A DNA stretch of 6,047 nucleotides from Desulfovibrio sp. (GTDB lineage: Bacteria; Desulfobacterota; Desulfovibrionia; Desulfovibrionales; Desulfovibrionaceae). This document shows positions 5,826-6,047 of this stretch, in pieces (position 1 is the first letter of the stretch; each line of letters opens with the position of its first letter). The stretch is from assembly GCA_031281815.1 (NCBI GenBank), contig JAITEY010000055.1, positions 1-6,047 of the forward strand, written 5' to 3'. The notes below the pieces were generated by a model. The model saw only the letters and a program-made list of their open reading frames with translations, ran no database searches and was not told the origin of the DNA. Position numbers and translations under genes: made by a program.

Positions 5826-5854
5826 TATTTACAGAATGCTGATTACCTTGTCAA
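5826..5854 (-). promoter_or_regulatory. promoter-like boxes just before tnpC
   Basis: On the minus strand TTGACA (5854-5849) is followed after exactly 17 bases by TAAATA (5831-5826), four of six matches to the -10 consensus. The start site would fall at or next to the tnpC ATG, giving a near-leaderless message, and no Shine-Dalgarno is visible. Low confidence that it functions. Confidence 0.25.
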
Positions 5855-5861
5855 GAAAAAA

Positions 5862-6047
5862 TTATGCTAATATAGAAAAATTTTTTGATGGATGGCCTTG
5901 AGTTTGTAGTGGATTAATGCCCTCAAGCAAGAGAAATAAATATCTTTTATCTATATATTGTACTTCTTGTTCAGAGCAAGGCCAGAAAAAACGAAAGCCT
6001 TCGAGTCTTTTTTGCCACAAGCAAAAGCCGTTACGATCCCAGTATAA
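5862..6047 (-). CDS. tnpB: IS66 accessory protein TnpB, C-terminal part (cut by window edge)
   Basis: Sixty-one codons ending in TAA at 5864-5862; the 5' end lies outside the window. The peptide begins LYWDRNGFCLWQKRLEGF, continues RFFWP and contains LLEGINPLQTQGH. This matches the conserved end of the IS66 Orf2/TnpB family (YDGTGFWLC..KRL..G.F.WP, then a LLEGI/D element), which is needed for IS66 transposition although its biochemical role is unclear. Full-length members are about 115-120 residues, so roughly the second half is seen, without internal stops. tnpC begins 42 bases downstream, the normal gene order. Confidence 0.85.
   Translation of the reverse strand, partial: LYWDRNGFCLWQKRLEGFRFFWPCSEQEVQYIDKRYLFLLLEGINPLQTQGHPSKNFSILA

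Larger units (their letters stand above)
5490..6047 (-). mobile_element. truncated IS66-family insertion sequence
   Basis: An AT-rich segment on the minus strand, unlike the GC-rich DNA to its left, carries the 3' end of tnpB and the 5' part of tnpC in the standard IS66 order. The left boundary lies at about 5482-5497, where tnpC homology stops; no IS66 terminal inverted repeat is seen there, so the element was cut by deletion or recombination, not by clean transposition. The right part continues beyond the window. It cannot transpose by itself as seen. Confidence 0.85.

Overview
The window is GC-rich bacterial chromosome. Only the last 550 bases or so are clearly AT-richer, and these hold a piece of an insertion sequence. 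Gene content (histidinol-phosphate aminotransferase followed by cytidylate kinase) and codon style suggest a Gram-negative anaerobe of the Desulfovibrionaceae type. I base that placement on remembered gene order, so treat it as a moderate-confidence guess.

Left part (1-2125): a complete hormone-sensitive-lipase-type alpha/beta hydrolase on the + strand converges with a 364-codon gene on the - strand. The second gene encodes an exported, probably lipid-anchored, Ala/Pro-rich protein with an internal tandem repeat. A hairpin lies between the two 3' ends.

Middle part (2126-3042): about 900 bases without an intact gene, but not empty. On the - strand there is the last ~48 codons of an AAA-ATPase-type protein with its stop codon, and further right a probable small gene broken by a frameshift. 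Around these lie a 12-bp triple repeat, a perfect 10-bp inverted repeat beside a consensus -35 box, and a two-hairpin terminator-like structure with a T-tract. It looks like a graveyard of decayed accessory genes, now serving as the upstream region of hisC.

Right part (3043-5481): hisC and a cytidylate kinase gene, both on + and separated by 123 bases, probably one transcription unit. The kinase is unusual: a complete CMP kinase domain continues in frame into a complete NimA-like flavin-binding split-barrel (pyridoxamine-phosphate-oxidase superfamily) domain.

End (about 5490-6047): a truncated IS66-family element on the - strand. It holds the 3' end of tnpB and the 5' part of tnpC. tnpC has lost one T in a homopolymer (frameshift) and is cut off abruptly about 15 bases beyond the kinase stop codon, so any original terminator of the hisC-cmk unit appears to be gone. 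I found no tRNA, rRNA, CRISPR array or intact mobile element.
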